Under the pieces are notes generated by a model. It saw only the letters and a list, made by a program, of their open reading frames with translations, ran no database searches and was not told where the DNA came from. Shown here piece by piece: positions 54,533 through 63,467 of a DNA stretch of 64,000 bases. The translations under genes and the position numbers were made by a program. Location: contig CP129469.1 in assembly GCA_030583665.1 (NCBI GenBank), positions 186,001 through 250,000 on the forward strand, given 5' to 3'. The stretch comes from Candidatus Jettenia sp. AMX2 (lineage in GTDB: Bacteria > Planctomycetota > Brocadiia > Brocadiales > Brocadiaceae). How positions within the stretch are numbered: the first letter of the stretch is position 1; each line of letters opens with the position of its first letter.

Positions 54533-54669
54533 ATACAAAAAATACGGCATTGGGAAGGAGGTATGATAGGTAAAAATTTTTTAGATAAATTAAGCAATGC
54601 TGAAAAAATAACTCATATAAAAAAATATTTTTGAAGATAGTTAAGACAGGTTTATAGGAGGAATGGGAA

Positions 54670-55647
54670 ATGAAAAAAGGTTATCAGCTATTAAAAAGAT
54701 ACGGTATAACCTTCCTAAGCTGTGCTTTGCTTAGCGTTGCCGCTACTGTGTATGCCGAAGAGACAGCACCAGGGGTTAAGGGGATGAGTGAAGAGGAGTT
54801 TACTCCAGCGGAGGAAGTATTAACGGTAAAATATGTACTAGTGGATAAGCCGTACCATATGGATGTCGAATCACTTCATGGTTATTTTAGTGATGCCCAG
54901 CCGGTAGATGTGCAATTACAAATACAGGATAAGGCATTTCCGAACGGAGGAGGTTCGGTCAGTAGCGCAAATGTGAAAGCAATTCATGACGGGATGCAAA
55001 TCTATTTTCAGGTTACCTGGAATGACCCGACAAAAAATGCAAAGGCAATCGCTATCCAGGAATTCAGGGATGCAGTTGCTTTAATGTTCCCTTTAGGCGC
55101 TGTGGAAATCACGCCTGCAGATCATTTTAGTCCAAGGATGGGTGATAGGGAAAAACCTGTGAATTTATGGCATTGGAAGGCGGATTGGGAAGCGGATTTG
55201 TTGGCAAAAGGTGAGCTGGAGGATGTAGAGGTACAATATCCAAATATGCATGATGACTTTAATTTTAATCCGTATAGTGCCTATTATCATAGAGATTTGA
55301 TTACGAGCATTGCGGTATTGTCTGGAGGAAGGGCTGCCCATAATCTGTTTTCGCAACCTGGGCGCGGAAGAACGGTTGAGGATTTAAATGCTGAGGGTTT
55401 TGGTACGCTTACCTCTCAGGAACATCAGGATGTAAACGGTTGCAGCAGATATAAAGATGGCGTATGGACTGTGATTTTCTACCGTCCTCTGATAACAAAT
55501 GATCCCCATGATGTGCAATTCATCCCTGGTGGAAAGACATTTTTTAATATGGCGGTATGGAATGGCGGAGAAGCGGACAGGAACGGTCAGAAAAATATAT
55601 CGATACAATGGCATCCTGCAATTCTGGAAAAAGTTGCGTGGCAATAA
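54670..55647 (+). CDS. nxrC: Nitrite oxidoreductase gamma subunit (heme b)
   Basis: The 325-residue protein has a signal peptide (residues 1 to about 29, ending TVYAEE) and the ethylbenzene dehydrogenase/DMSO reductase type II gamma fold: VDVQLQIQDKAFPNGGG, IHDGMQIYFQVTWND, REFRDAVALMFP-type block, VNLWHWKADWEAD, YKDGVWTVIFYRPL, FFNMAVWNGGEADRNG. The family binds one heme b with Met/Lys-type ligands and takes electrons from NxrB. A strong ribosome binding site (ATAGGAGG) precedes ATG 54670. Order nxrC-nxrB-chaperone-HExxH-nxrA is compact, 20-70 bp gaps. It would act on the anammoxosome-lumen side. Confidence 0.92.
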   Translation: MKKGYQLLKRYGITFLSCALLSVAATVYAEETAPGVKGMSEEEFTPAEEVLTVKYVLVDKPYHMDVESLHGYFSDAQPVDVQLQIQDKAFPNGGGSVSSANVKAIHDGMQIYFQVTWNDPTKNAKAIAIQEFRDAVALMFPLGAVEITPADHFSPRMGDREKPVNLWHWKADWEADLLAKGELEDVEVQYPNMHDDFNFNPYSAYYHRDLITSIAVLSGGRAAHNLFSQPGRGRTVEDLNAEGFGTLTSQEHQDVNGCSRYKDGVWTVIFYRPLITNDPHDVQFIPGGKTFFNMAVWNGGEADRNGQKNISIQWHPAILEKVAWQ

Positions 55648-55693
55648 TTTACCCTGCGGAAATAATGGAAATAAAGTTTAAGGAGGATTAACA

Positions 55694-56905
55694 ATGACAC
55701 TCGTGCATAACTGGCATATAGGGAGACGTATGGAATATCCCTATTTTGAATCCAGACCAAAACGTCAGTTTGCTGCAGTATTTAATATTAACAGATGTAT
55801 AGCCTGTCAGACATGTACTATGGCCTGTAAAAGTGCCTGGACGTATAACAAGGGACAGGAGTTCATGTGGTGGAACAATGTGGAGACAAAGCCTTACGGC
55901 GGATATCCGCAATCATGGGATGTCAAAACATTAAAATTAATTGAGAGTGATGAAAATACTTGGTATACAGACGAGAAAGATGAAAAATTATCACCTTACG
56001 GTGTCTACGAGGGTGATACTATATTTGAGGCAGCATCAAAAAAGAATATTAATCAGTGGGCTGTCGGATACATTCCGGAGGATAAGGAATGGAGGGCGCC
56101 AAACTTTGGAGAAGATGTGGCGGTAAGTAATAAACCTGATGAATTCTCATCGCTGCCGGAACACAGTCGCTGGTTTTTTTATATACAGAGGCTATGTAAT
56201 CATTGTACCTATCCGGGATGTCTGGCTGCATGCCCGAGAAAGGCTATTTATAAGAGAAAAGAAGATGGGATTGTTCTAATTGACCAGAAGAGATGCAGGG
56301 GATACCGGAAGTGTGTAGAGCAATGTCCTTATAAAAAGCCGATGTACAGAGGACTGACAAGGGTAAGTGAGAAGTGCATTGCGTGTTACCCAAGGGTCGA
56401 AGGGAAAGACCCGTTGACACAGGGACGTCCTATGGAAACACGGTGTATGGCAGCCTGTGTAGGGCAGATCCGGCTGCAGGGGTTTTTGGATGATAATCCG
56501 AAGAACCCTGTTACGTGGCTAATCAAACAAGAGAAAATTGCATTGCCGCTTTATCCGCAGTTTGGAACAGAGCCGAATATCTACTATATACCGCCAAGGT
56601 GGGCGCCAAGATCATATCTGCGACAGATGTTTGGTCCCGGAGTTGATGAGGCTATTGATAAGTTTATGGTACCCTCCAGGGAGCTTCTTGCTGTCATGTC
56701 TTTGTTCCGGATGACGCAAAGCATCGTCTTTGAGTATAAGATTGAAGAAGGACCGAAGGTGTTTGAGACAGTTATCCATGGGAAAAAATTTGAAATGTTT
56801 AATGATACCGTAATTGGATATGGAGAGGATGGGAAAGAAATCATAAGAACAACGATAGAGGAACCTATTCATATCAGAGATCCGAAACATTACAATTCAA
56901 TTTAG
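55694..56905 (+). CDS. nxrB: Nitrite oxidoreductase beta subunit (iron-sulfur)
   Basis: The 403-residue protein has four Cys groups of the NarH/NxrB type: C35-IACQTCTMACK, CNHCTYPGCLAACP, CRGYRKCVEQCP and CIACYP...CMAACVG, enough for three [4Fe-4S] and one [3Fe-4S] clusters. It passes electrons from NxrA to NxrC. It has no signal peptide of its own; export is probably as a complex with Tat-directed NxrA. AAGGAGG is 9 nt upstream of the ATG. nxrB is the usual phylogenetic marker for nitrite oxidisers and would place this genome. Confidence 0.96.
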   Translation: MTLVHNWHIGRRMEYPYFESRPKRQFAAVFNINRCIACQTCTMACKSAWTYNKGQEFMWWNNVETKPYGGYPQSWDVKTLKLIESDENTWYTDEKDEKLSPYGVYEGDTIFEAASKKNINQWAVGYIPEDKEWRAPNFGEDVAVSNKPDEFSSLPEHSRWFFYIQRLCNHCTYPGCLAACPRKAIYKRKEDGIVLIDQKRCRGYRKCVEQCPYKKPMYRGLTRVSEKCIACYPRVEGKDPLTQGRPMETRCMAACVGQIRLQGFLDDNPKNPVTWLIKQEKIALPLYPQFGTEPNIYYIPPRWAPRSYLRQMFGPGVDEAIDKFMVPSRELLAVMSLFRMTQSIVFEYKIEEGPKVFETVIHGKKFEMFNDTVIGYGEDGKEIIRTTIEEPIHIRDPKHYNSI

Positions 56906-56918
56906 AATTGAGGTATTT

Positions 56919-57713
56919 ATGGTTGTTAACAAAGTTAGTGACCCCAGTCTTTCCGGGGAACTTGAATTAGAAAATCTGCTCACACGCAGCACAATGTATC
57001 AGTTACTTTCTACCTGTTTTCTGCATCCTGAGGAGAAGAATCTTTCAGTTTTCAATAGTGCTGATTTTGATGATTATCAGAAAAAACTGGGAATGTGTTA
57101 TGAGAAGGAAGGTGTTGCTGTTGAATTGCAGAATTGTTTGGGCGAACTCGTATTACAATACAAAGGGACAGCACTTGATGTGCTCAAGAGCGATTACCTG
57201 CGAATCGTTGGTCATACAATCGCTAAAGAGTGCCCATTATACGAGACACAATACGGGGCTGCTCATGTGTATCAGCAAACACATGAATTAGCAGATATTC
57301 AGGGTTTCTACAAGGCATTTGGACTCGAAATGTCTGATGTCGAAAGAGAACGGTGTGACCACATCAGCGTTGAGCTTGAGTTTATGCACTATTTATTATA
57401 TAAACAGGCGTATGCAGCAGAGAACCATGGAGAGGAAAAAGTACAAGTTTGCGTGGATGCACAAAAGAAGTTTTTGAAGGAACATGTAGGAAAGTGGGTG
57501 CCTCTTTTTACGGTCTTGTTTGCCAAAAAGGCAGGAGAGGGATTCTTTTACGCATTGGCAGCTTTAACAAAGGAGTTTATCAGGCTGGAAATGAAGCTGA
57601 TGGATGTCACCACTGAGATGTATAAAGAATCAGACATGAATCAGGAAGCTGTTGCAGGGGCACCCGATGAATGTTTGTCATGTGCTTCTTCAGAAGACGT
57701 TAATGGAGGTTAA
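56919..57713 (+). CDS. NarJ/TorD-type molybdoenzyme chaperone of the nxr operon
   Basis: The 264-residue all-helical protein contains RSTMYQLLSTCFLHPEEK at the N-terminus and the family core LKSDYLRIVGHTIAKECPLYETQYG, then QTHELADIQGFYKAFGLE and RCDHISVELEFMHYLLYKQ. Such chaperones hold the catalytic subunit until Mo-bisPGD is inserted and guard its Tat signal. The position 13 bp after nxrB and ahead of nxrA fits. The C-terminus ends with an acidic tail. Confidence 0.9.
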   Translation: MVVNKVSDPSLSGELELENLLTRSTMYQLLSTCFLHPEEKNLSVFNSADFDDYQKKLGMCYEKEGVAVELQNCLGELVLQYKGTALDVLKSDYLRIVGHTIAKECPLYETQYGAAHVYQQTHELADIQGFYKAFGLEMSDVERERCDHISVELEFMHYLLYKQAYAAENHGEEKVQVCVDAQKKFLKEHVGKWVPLFTVLFAKKAGEGFFYALAALTKEFIRLEMKLMDVTTEMYKESDMNQEAVAGAPDECLSCASSEDVNGG

Positions 57714-57723
57714 ACTGGTTTTT

Positions 57724-58677
57724 ATGAATCTTGAATTTGATCCAAATTTAATTGAGGAAGTTATATTCGGAGAATTGAAAGCGCGGGAGGAAAGAGGTGA
57801 TTTTACCCTCACTACCGAATATCATTCTTTCACCGATCCTGTTTATGAAAACTTTCCTTTGGATGAGAGGCCTGGCCAGTTCCGCAAGATTGAGTGGGAT
57901 TTTTTCAGAAAACTGGGATTTTTTCAGACAATAAAGGAGATTTTTGATGAATTTCCCGGCCTGGAAGAAAGAGTTTCCGGGGGAGTGATTACAAAGGCGA
58001 GAAATCCGTTTGACGAAGGCTCAAATCTGACGAAAGGGCCGAAAGAGGGTAATGAGCAGAAAAGGCTAGTTGTTAAGGTATTGCCCGAACGTTTTCAGGA
58101 GGTTTCTTATCTGAAAAAGCTGGTGCGGCATGAGTTGATGCACGTGACTGATATGCTCAGTGAATCCTTTGGCTATCGCGATGAACGCCTTGGAAGCAAC
58201 CCTATGGAAGAGAGTATTATTAAAGAACGATATGGTGTCTTTTGGGACATCTTTGTCGATAGCCGGTTAATCAGGAATGGGAAAGAAACCGTTTCGGACA
58301 GGGAAGGGCGATACCTGGAGTTTGATGCGCTTTATAAAAAAATTCCATCTGAAGTAAAAGCGGCTATCTTTAATGCATTATGGCAGGATGAGAATTTAAC
58401 TCATGACAGGATATTCGAAATGTCAAAAGATGTGAACAAAGTGGTTGCAATTTCTGAAGGAATGCCAATAATGTCCGCCACAAAAATGAAAAAGTCTCCC
58501 TTGCCCGGCGCACAATGCCCATTATGTCAGTTTCGCACCTACCATTGGGTTGAAAATGTTGAGCAGGATGCATCTTTGGTGGAAAATATCAAAAGGGATT
58601 TTCCCGGATGGGAGCCTGAGGATGGCATTTGCGAACGGTGTTCGGAGGTTTATAAGGTGCGGGTTTCTGTTTGTTGA
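57724..58677 (+). CDS. HExxH protein with C-terminal zinc ribbon, conserved nxr-operon accessory
   Basis: ATG 57724 (MNLEFDPNLIEE) is chosen, 10 bp after the chaperone stop; a longer frame would overlap the chaperone by 60 bp. GGAGG lies 13 nt upstream, somewhat far, and CTG 57715 sits at better spacing. The 317-residue protein has a metalloprotease-like RHELMHVTDMLSESFGY (about residue 137) and a late CPLC...CERC zinc ribbon (about 262-306). No signal peptide. I recognise no named family. Position between chaperone and nxrA suggests a maturation or quality-control role for NxrA, possibly proteolytic; this is inference. Confidence 0.75.
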   Translation: MNLEFDPNLIEEVIFGELKAREERGDFTLTTEYHSFTDPVYENFPLDERPGQFRKIEWDFFRKLGFFQTIKEIFDEFPGLEERVSGGVITKARNPFDEGSNLTKGPKEGNEQKRLVVKVLPERFQEVSYLKKLVRHELMHVTDMLSESFGYRDERLGSNPMEESIIKERYGVFWDIFVDSRLIRNGKETVSDREGRYLEFDALYKKIPSEVKAAIFNALWQDENLTHDRIFEMSKDVNKVVAISEGMPIMSATKMKKSPLPGAQCPLCQFRTYHWVENVEQDASLVENIKRDFPGWEPEDGICERCSEVYKVRVSVC

Positions 58678-58747
58678 GAGAGTTTATCAGGAGTTATTGA
58701 TACGATAATATGTATGGAATGTTTTATTTGAGAAAGGAGTAGGAAAT

Positions 58748-61700
58748 ATGAAATTTACGAGAAGGACTTTCCTACAGCTGGCAGGTGCTACCGGGGCTAC
58801 GATGACTGTTGCCAGGAAGGCGATGGCATTCAGGCTGTTGAAACCCGCTGTAGAGGTCGGAAATCCGTTGGATGAATATCCTGACCGTGCCTGGGAAAGT
58901 GTATATCATGAACAATACCGTTATGACCGTTCTTTTACTTATTGCTGTTCTCCAAACGACACGCATGCCTGCAGGGTAAGGGCGTTCGTAAGAAATGAAG
59001 TAGTTATGAGGACCGAGCAGAATTATGACCATCAGAACTATTCAGATATTTACGGGAATAAGGCGACAAGGAACTGGAATCCAAGAATGTGCCTGAAGGG
59101 GTTTACGTTTCATCGCAGGGTATACGGCCCTTACCGCTTACGATATCCGTTGATCCGAAAGGGGTGGAAGCAATGGGCTGATGACGGTTTCCCGGAATTA
59201 ACACCGGAGAATAAAACAAAATATAAATTTGATGCCAGAGGTCAGGATGAGCTGTTAAAGGCGTCGTGGGATGAAGCTTTTACCTATGCAGCAAAGGGGA
59301 TCATCAATATTACCAAGAGGTATAGCGGAGAAGAAGGCGCAAGGAAGCTCCTTGACCAAGGTTACCCCAAAGAGATGGTTGAACCGATGAAGGGGGCCGG
59401 AACCCGTACGTTTAAAGGCCGTGGTGGTATGGGACTTTTGGGTGTAATCGGTAAGTATGGGATGTATCGTTTTAATAATGCCCTTGCCCTTGTTGATAGT
59501 CATAACCGTGGTGTTGGCCCGGATAAGGCATTGGGTGGAAGAAACTGGTCTAACTATACGTGGCACGGAGACCAGGCGCCAGGGCACCCATTTTCGCACG
59601 GCTTACAGACGTCAGATGTTGATATGAACGATATCCGTTTTACCAAGCTGCTTATTAAGACGGGTAAGAATCTTATTGAAAACAAGATGCCTGAGGCGCA
59701 TTGGGTTACCCAAGTCATGGAAAGAGGTGGGAAAATAGTGGTGATTACTCCGGAGTATAGCCCCTCTTCCCAGAAAGCAGATTATTGGATACCGATTAAG
59801 TGTAATACGGACACGGCGCTCTTTCTTGGTATAACAAAGGTACTGATGGATGAAAAGTTATATGACCCTGATTATGTAAAAAGGTTTACCGATTTCCCCT
59901 TACTGGTAAGAACCGACAATCTGAAGAGATTGCAGGCAAAGGATGTTATCCCGGGTTATCAGCTTGAAGATATATCTCACGGGGCGAGTTATAAGATTCA
60001 GGGTTTAAAAGATGAACAGAGAGAAATTATTGGTGATTTTGTTGTTTGGGATACAAAGACGAATGGGTTAAAAGCAATTACTAGGGATGACGTTGGCGAT
60101 AAATTGAAAGACAAGGGTATTGATCCCGCAATAGAAGGTGTTTTTAAGGTTAAGACCGTAGATGGCAAAGAAATCGAAGTTATGACGCTTTTCGAAATGT
60201 ACAAGATACATCTCAAGGATTACGACATTGATACGGTTGTTGAAATAACTAATTCACCAAAAGAGTTGATCGTAAGATTAGCGCATGATATTGCAACCAT
60301 TAAACCGGTAGCGATTCATTATGGTGAGGGCATCAATCACTGGTTCCATGCAACACTCATGAACAGGTCAACCTATTTACCTTTGATGCTGACCGGTAAT
60401 GTTGGTTATCTTGGCTCCGGATCTCATACGTGGGCAGGTAATTACAAGGCGGGTAATTTTCAGGCATCAAAATGGAGCGGGCCGGGTTTCTATGGATGGG
60501 TGGCCGAGGATGTATTTAATCCGAATCTTGATCCTAATGCACCTGCGATGGATCTTAAGGTGAAAGGCCGCGCATATGACGAAGAGGTTGCTTACTGGAA
60601 TCACAATGACAGGCCATTGATTGTGAATACCCCGAAGTATGGACGTAAATGCTTTACGGGTAGCACACATATGCCGACACCTACAAAGATTATGTGGTTC
60701 ACCAATGTAAATCTGGTTAATAATGCAAAACATGTATACCAGATGCTAAAGAACGTAAACCCGAATATAGAGCTGATCATGTCTACCGACATTGAGATGA
60801 CAGGCTCAATCGAATACGCAGACTTTGCGTTTGCAGCCAATTCATGGATGGAATTTGAATCTCATGAAATTACAAGTTCTTGTTCCAATCCTTTTATCCA
60901 AATATGGAAAGGGGGCATCAGGCCTGTTAATGATACAAAGGATGACGTAATGATTCTTGCCGGAATGGCTGCCAAGTTGGGAGAACTTTTGAGGGATATG
61001 AGGTTCCGGGATTTCTGGAAATTTGCCCTGGAAGGAAGGCCGGAGGTTTATATTAACAGGCTGCTCGATGGCAGTACAACATGCAAGGGCTATACCTTTG
61101 AGGATATTATTGCCGGAAAATATGGAGAGCCTGGTGTTGCGATGCTGTTATACCGGACTTATCCACGGCATCCATTTTGGGAACAGGTACATGAAAGTAT
61201 ACCGTTCTATACCCCGACAGGCCGGTTGCAGGCCTACAATGACGAATCGGAGATCATTGAATATGGTGAAAATTTTATTGTTCATCGTGAAGGACCAGAG
61301 GCTACCCGATATCTCCCCAATGTCATTGTAAGTTCTAATCCTTATATCCGTCCCGATGATTACGGAATCACGGAAACAGCAGAACATTGGGATGAGAGAA
61401 CTGTGCGGAATATTAAAAAGCCATGGGCAGAGGTGAAGAAGACAAAGAACTTCCTATGGGAAAAGGGATACAAATTCTATTGTGTAACGCCAAAATCCCG
61501 ACATACGGTACATTCGCAATGGGCTGTAACGGACTGGAATTTTATCTGGAACAATAATTTTGGTGACCCGTACAGAATGGATAAAAGAATGCCAGGCGTA
61601 GGTGAGCATCAGATCCATATCAATCCGCAGGCAGCGAAAGATCTGGGTATTAACGACGGTGATTATGTGTATGTTGATGCAAATCCTGCTGACAGGCCAT

Positions 61701-62197
61701 ATGAGGGATGGAAGCCAAATGATCCGTTCTACAAGGTATCTAGGCTTATGGTAAGATGCAAATACAATCCGGCCTATCCGTATGGAGTGACCATGATGAA
61801 GCATTCTACCTTCATTGCTACGGAAAGATCAGTAAAAGCGCACGAAACCAGGCCAGATGGCAGGGCGCTTTCTGCCGGTACAGGGTATCAGGCAAGTTTC
61901 CGTTATGGTTCCCAGCAGAGTATTACAAGGGACTGGTCCATGCCGATGCACCAGTTGGACAGTTTATTCCACAAGGCAAAAATCGGCATGAAGTTTGTCT
62001 TTGGTTTCGAGGCAGATAACCATGGTATTAATACCGTTCCCAAAGAGACACTGGTAAAGATTACGAAGGCTGAGGACGGTGGTATTGGTGCCAAAGGATT
62101 ATGGGATCCGGCGAAGACGGGATATACAGCAGGAAACGAAAACGAATTCATGAAGAAATATCTCAAAGGTGAACTTGTTAAGGTTGAAAAGGCCTAG
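58748..62197 (+). CDS. nxrA: Nitrite oxidoreductase alpha subunit (molybdopterin)
   Basis: The 1149-residue protein starts with a Tat signal (TRRTFLQLAGATGATM, R5-R6). An N-terminal [4Fe-4S] site follows (CCSPNDTHACRVRAF through RMCLKG). The Mo-bisPGD domains contain HGDQAPGHPFSHG, LIKTGKNLIENKMPEAHW, VVITPEYSPSSQKADYW, GEGINHWFHA and HTWAGNYKAGNFQASKW. Near the C-terminus HSQWAVTDWNFIWNNNFGDP and INPQAAKDLGINDGDYV close the cofactor pocket. It oxidises nitrite to nitrate, the anabolic electron source of anammox. AAAGGAG precedes ATG. A strong hairpin follows the stop, so nxrA ends the operon. Confidence 0.97.
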   Translation: MKFTRRTFLQLAGATGATMTVARKAMAFRLLKPAVEVGNPLDEYPDRAWESVYHEQYRYDRSFTYCCSPNDTHACRVRAFVRNEVVMRTEQNYDHQNYSDIYGNKATRNWNPRMCLKGFTFHRRVYGPYRLRYPLIRKGWKQWADDGFPELTPENKTKYKFDARGQDELLKASWDEAFTYAAKGIINITKRYSGEEGARKLLDQGYPKEMVEPMKGAGTRTFKGRGGMGLLGVIGKYGMYRFNNALALVDSHNRGVGPDKALGGRNWSNYTWHGDQAPGHPFSHGLQTSDVDMNDIRFTKLLIKTGKNLIENKMPEAHWVTQVMERGGKIVVITPEYSPSSQKADYWIPIKCNTDTALFLGITKVLMDEKLYDPDYVKRFTDFPLLVRTDNLKRLQAKDVIPGYQLEDISHGASYKIQGLKDEQREIIGDFVVWDTKTNGLKAITRDDVGDKLKDKGIDPAIEGVFKVKTVDGKEIEVMTLFEMYKIHLKDYDIDTVVEITNSPKELIVRLAHDIATIKPVAIHYGEGINHWFHATLMNRSTYLPLMLTGNVGYLGSGSHTWAGNYKAGNFQASKWSGPGFYGWVAEDVFNPNLDPNAPAMDLKVKGRAYDEEVAYWNHNDRPLIVNTPKYGRKCFTGSTHMPTPTKIMWFTNVNLVNNAKHVYQMLKNVNPNIELIMSTDIEMTGSIEYADFAFAANSWMEFESHEITSSCSNPFIQIWKGGIRPVNDTKDDVMILAGMAAKLGELLRDMRFRDFWKFALEGRPEVYINRLLDGSTTCKGYTFEDIIAGKYGEPGVAMLLYRTYPRHPFWEQVHESIPFYTPTGRLQAYNDESEIIEYGENFIVHREGPEATRYLPNVIVSSNPYIRPDDYGITETAEHWDERTVRNIKKPWAEVKKTKNFLWEKGYKFYCVTPKSRHTVHSQWAVTDWNFIWNNNFGDPYRMDKRMPGVGEHQIHINPQAAKDLGINDGDYVYVDANPADRPYEGWKPNDPFYKVSRLMVRCKYNPAYPYGVTMMKHSTFIATERSVKAHETRPDGRALSAGTGYQASFRYGSQQSITRDWSMPMHQLDSLFHKAKIGMKFVFGFEADNHGINTVPKETLVKITKAEDGGIGAKGLWDPAKTGYTAGNENEFMKKYLKGELVKVEKA

Positions 62198-62218
62198 ATC
62201 TATACTTTTATAAAAGAC

Positions 62219-62262
62219 AAGCTAACAGGTGTTAGTTATCACATCTGTTAGCTTGTTTAATT
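62219..62262 (+). terminator. Terminator-like hairpin after nxrA
   Basis: AAGCTAACAGGTGT, 8-nt loop, ACATCTGTTAGCTT (one mismatch in 14), followed by GTTTAATTT. It starts 22 bp after the nxrA stop. Confidence 0.7.
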
Positions 62263-62379
62263 TAAGAGTAGAGGTTTTTATTTTTTTATTCTATTGGTTT
62301 GTGCTGTACGGGTAAAACCTTTATTTATCAGTTTCTGGTTTGTATTATAATTATTATACGTGAGGAGGAAATACAATTT

Positions 62380-63105
62380 ATGAAAAAATTTTTTATCTCA
62401 GGCATGCTTGCATTGTCTTTGGCTGCACTCTCATACAATCCGCTTATTTGGGCTCAGGATGAAGAAAAAAAAGGTTTAAGTGCCGAGGAGGCTGCTGAGG
62501 CGCAAAGGAAACTAGAAGAGGCACAACAAAAATTAAAGAGGGTAGTTAAAAACGTACCGAAGGTAGATAATGCGGGTTCTATTACAGGGATAGTAACTTG
62601 TCAGAAAATGAGGAATAACGCTGATGCTGTCGTATTCATAGAAAAAGTAGATAACAACTTTACTCCTCCAACAGAACATGCAATCGTTGACCAGCTTAAC
62701 CTTACCTATGTACCAAGAGTAGTGGCCATACAGAAAGGAACGGTTGTAGATTTTCCTAACAGTGATGCTGTTCGTCATAATGTATTCTCACCTCCTACGG
62801 CGGCATTACAGTTTAACCTGGGTACCTACCCGACTGGTGTTATAAAAGAGGTTTCATTTGATGTGGTTGGTGAAACTCCACTACTCTGCAACGTTCATGC
62901 AGAAATGGCAGGGTATGTTGTATCTTTTGATAATCCTTATTTTGCGATTACAGATAAGGATGGGAACTATACGATTGAAGGAGTGTCGCCAGGAAAGTAT
63001 GTTGTGAAGACCTGGCATGAAAAGCTGAAAGAGGTTTCACAGGAGGTTACTGTAGAGGCAGGAAAGGCCGCTACCGTAAATTTTGAATTGAAAAGAAGAA
63101 GATAA
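62380..63105 (+). CDS. Cupredoxin-like (type 1 copper) secreted protein, paralogue of the one at 44249
   Basis: ATG 62380 (GAGGAGGAAATACAATTT in front) is chosen over the longer frame. Signal peptide 1 to about 25 (...NPLIWAQ), a charged coiled segment (about 30-60, SAEEAAEAQRKLEEAQQKLK), then a copper domain with H133 (VRHNVF) and C170-x2-H173-x2-M176 (LLCNVHAEM), and a C-terminal carboxypeptidase regulatory-like tail (AITDKDGNYTIEGVSPGKYV). It follows the nxrA terminator and so may be separately transcribed. Likely lumenal electron carrier to or from NXR (inference). Confidence 0.85.
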   Translation: MKKFFISGMLALSLAALSYNPLIWAQDEEKKGLSAEEAAEAQRKLEEAQQKLKRVVKNVPKVDNAGSITGIVTCQKMRNNADAVVFIEKVDNNFTPPTEHAIVDQLNLTYVPRVVAIQKGTVVDFPNSDAVRHNVFSPPTAALQFNLGTYPTGVIKEVSFDVVGETPLLCNVHAEMAGYVVSFDNPYFAITDKDGNYTIEGVSPGKYVVKTWHEKLKEVSQEVTVEAGKAATVNFELKRRR

Positions 63106-63214
63106 AAGCATCATAGTAGCTAACTTAATAAGGAAAGGTAAAAGGGGTTACAAGAGACGTAGGAAAAGCCTTATTAAGCTTTCTCAATAAATGGGATTAT
63201 CGTGCCTTTATAAG

Positions 63215-63254
63215 AATTCCAGTGAGGAATAAACACCGCACTGGAATTTTTTAT
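63215..63254 (+). terminator. Intrinsic terminator
   Basis: AATTCCAGTG, 14-nt loop, CACTGGAATT, followed by TTTTATT. Closes the cupredoxin transcript about 110 bp after its stop. Confidence 0.75.
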
Positions 63255-63328
63255 TGATACAGTGCTAAATTGAAACTTGAAAAATAAACATAGAAGGTTT
63301 GATTGGAGATTGAATAAAAAGTTTCTGT

Positions 63329-63358
63329 TTGACAAAGTCGTTAAAATGCTAATATAAT
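63329..63358 (+). promoter_or_regulatory. Sigma70-type promoter of ispG
   Basis: TTGACA, 18-bp spacer, TATAAT: both hexamers are perfect. It is 110 bp upstream of the ispG ATG. Confidence 0.7.
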
Positions 63359-63467
63359 TTATTATTTATCAAGCATTTTTGTGTTAAAATTTAAGAAAAG
63401 TAGATATCCGGCAGGAAAAGTATATTAGTCTTTATTAATAAAATGGTTCTTTTTAAATACCTGGATC

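Larger units (their letters stand above)
54209..54669. other. Long regulatory-looking leader of the nxr operon
   Basis: The 460-bp gap has no convincing gene. It holds a promoter candidate at its left edge, a segment similar to one at 1072-1110 (54231-54275), a direct repeat TCAYATCTGTAAT spaced exactly 20 bp (54346-54358 and 54366-54378), and a palindrome GTCTTTA-AC-TAAAGAC at 54517-54532. A 23-codon frame at 54563-54634 is too close to its GGAGG to be trusted. Confidence 0.55.

Noticed and set aside
54563-54634. 23-codon leader peptide before nxrC
   Set aside because: The GGAGG is only 1 nt from the ATG, too close to work, and there is no sign of an attenuator after it.
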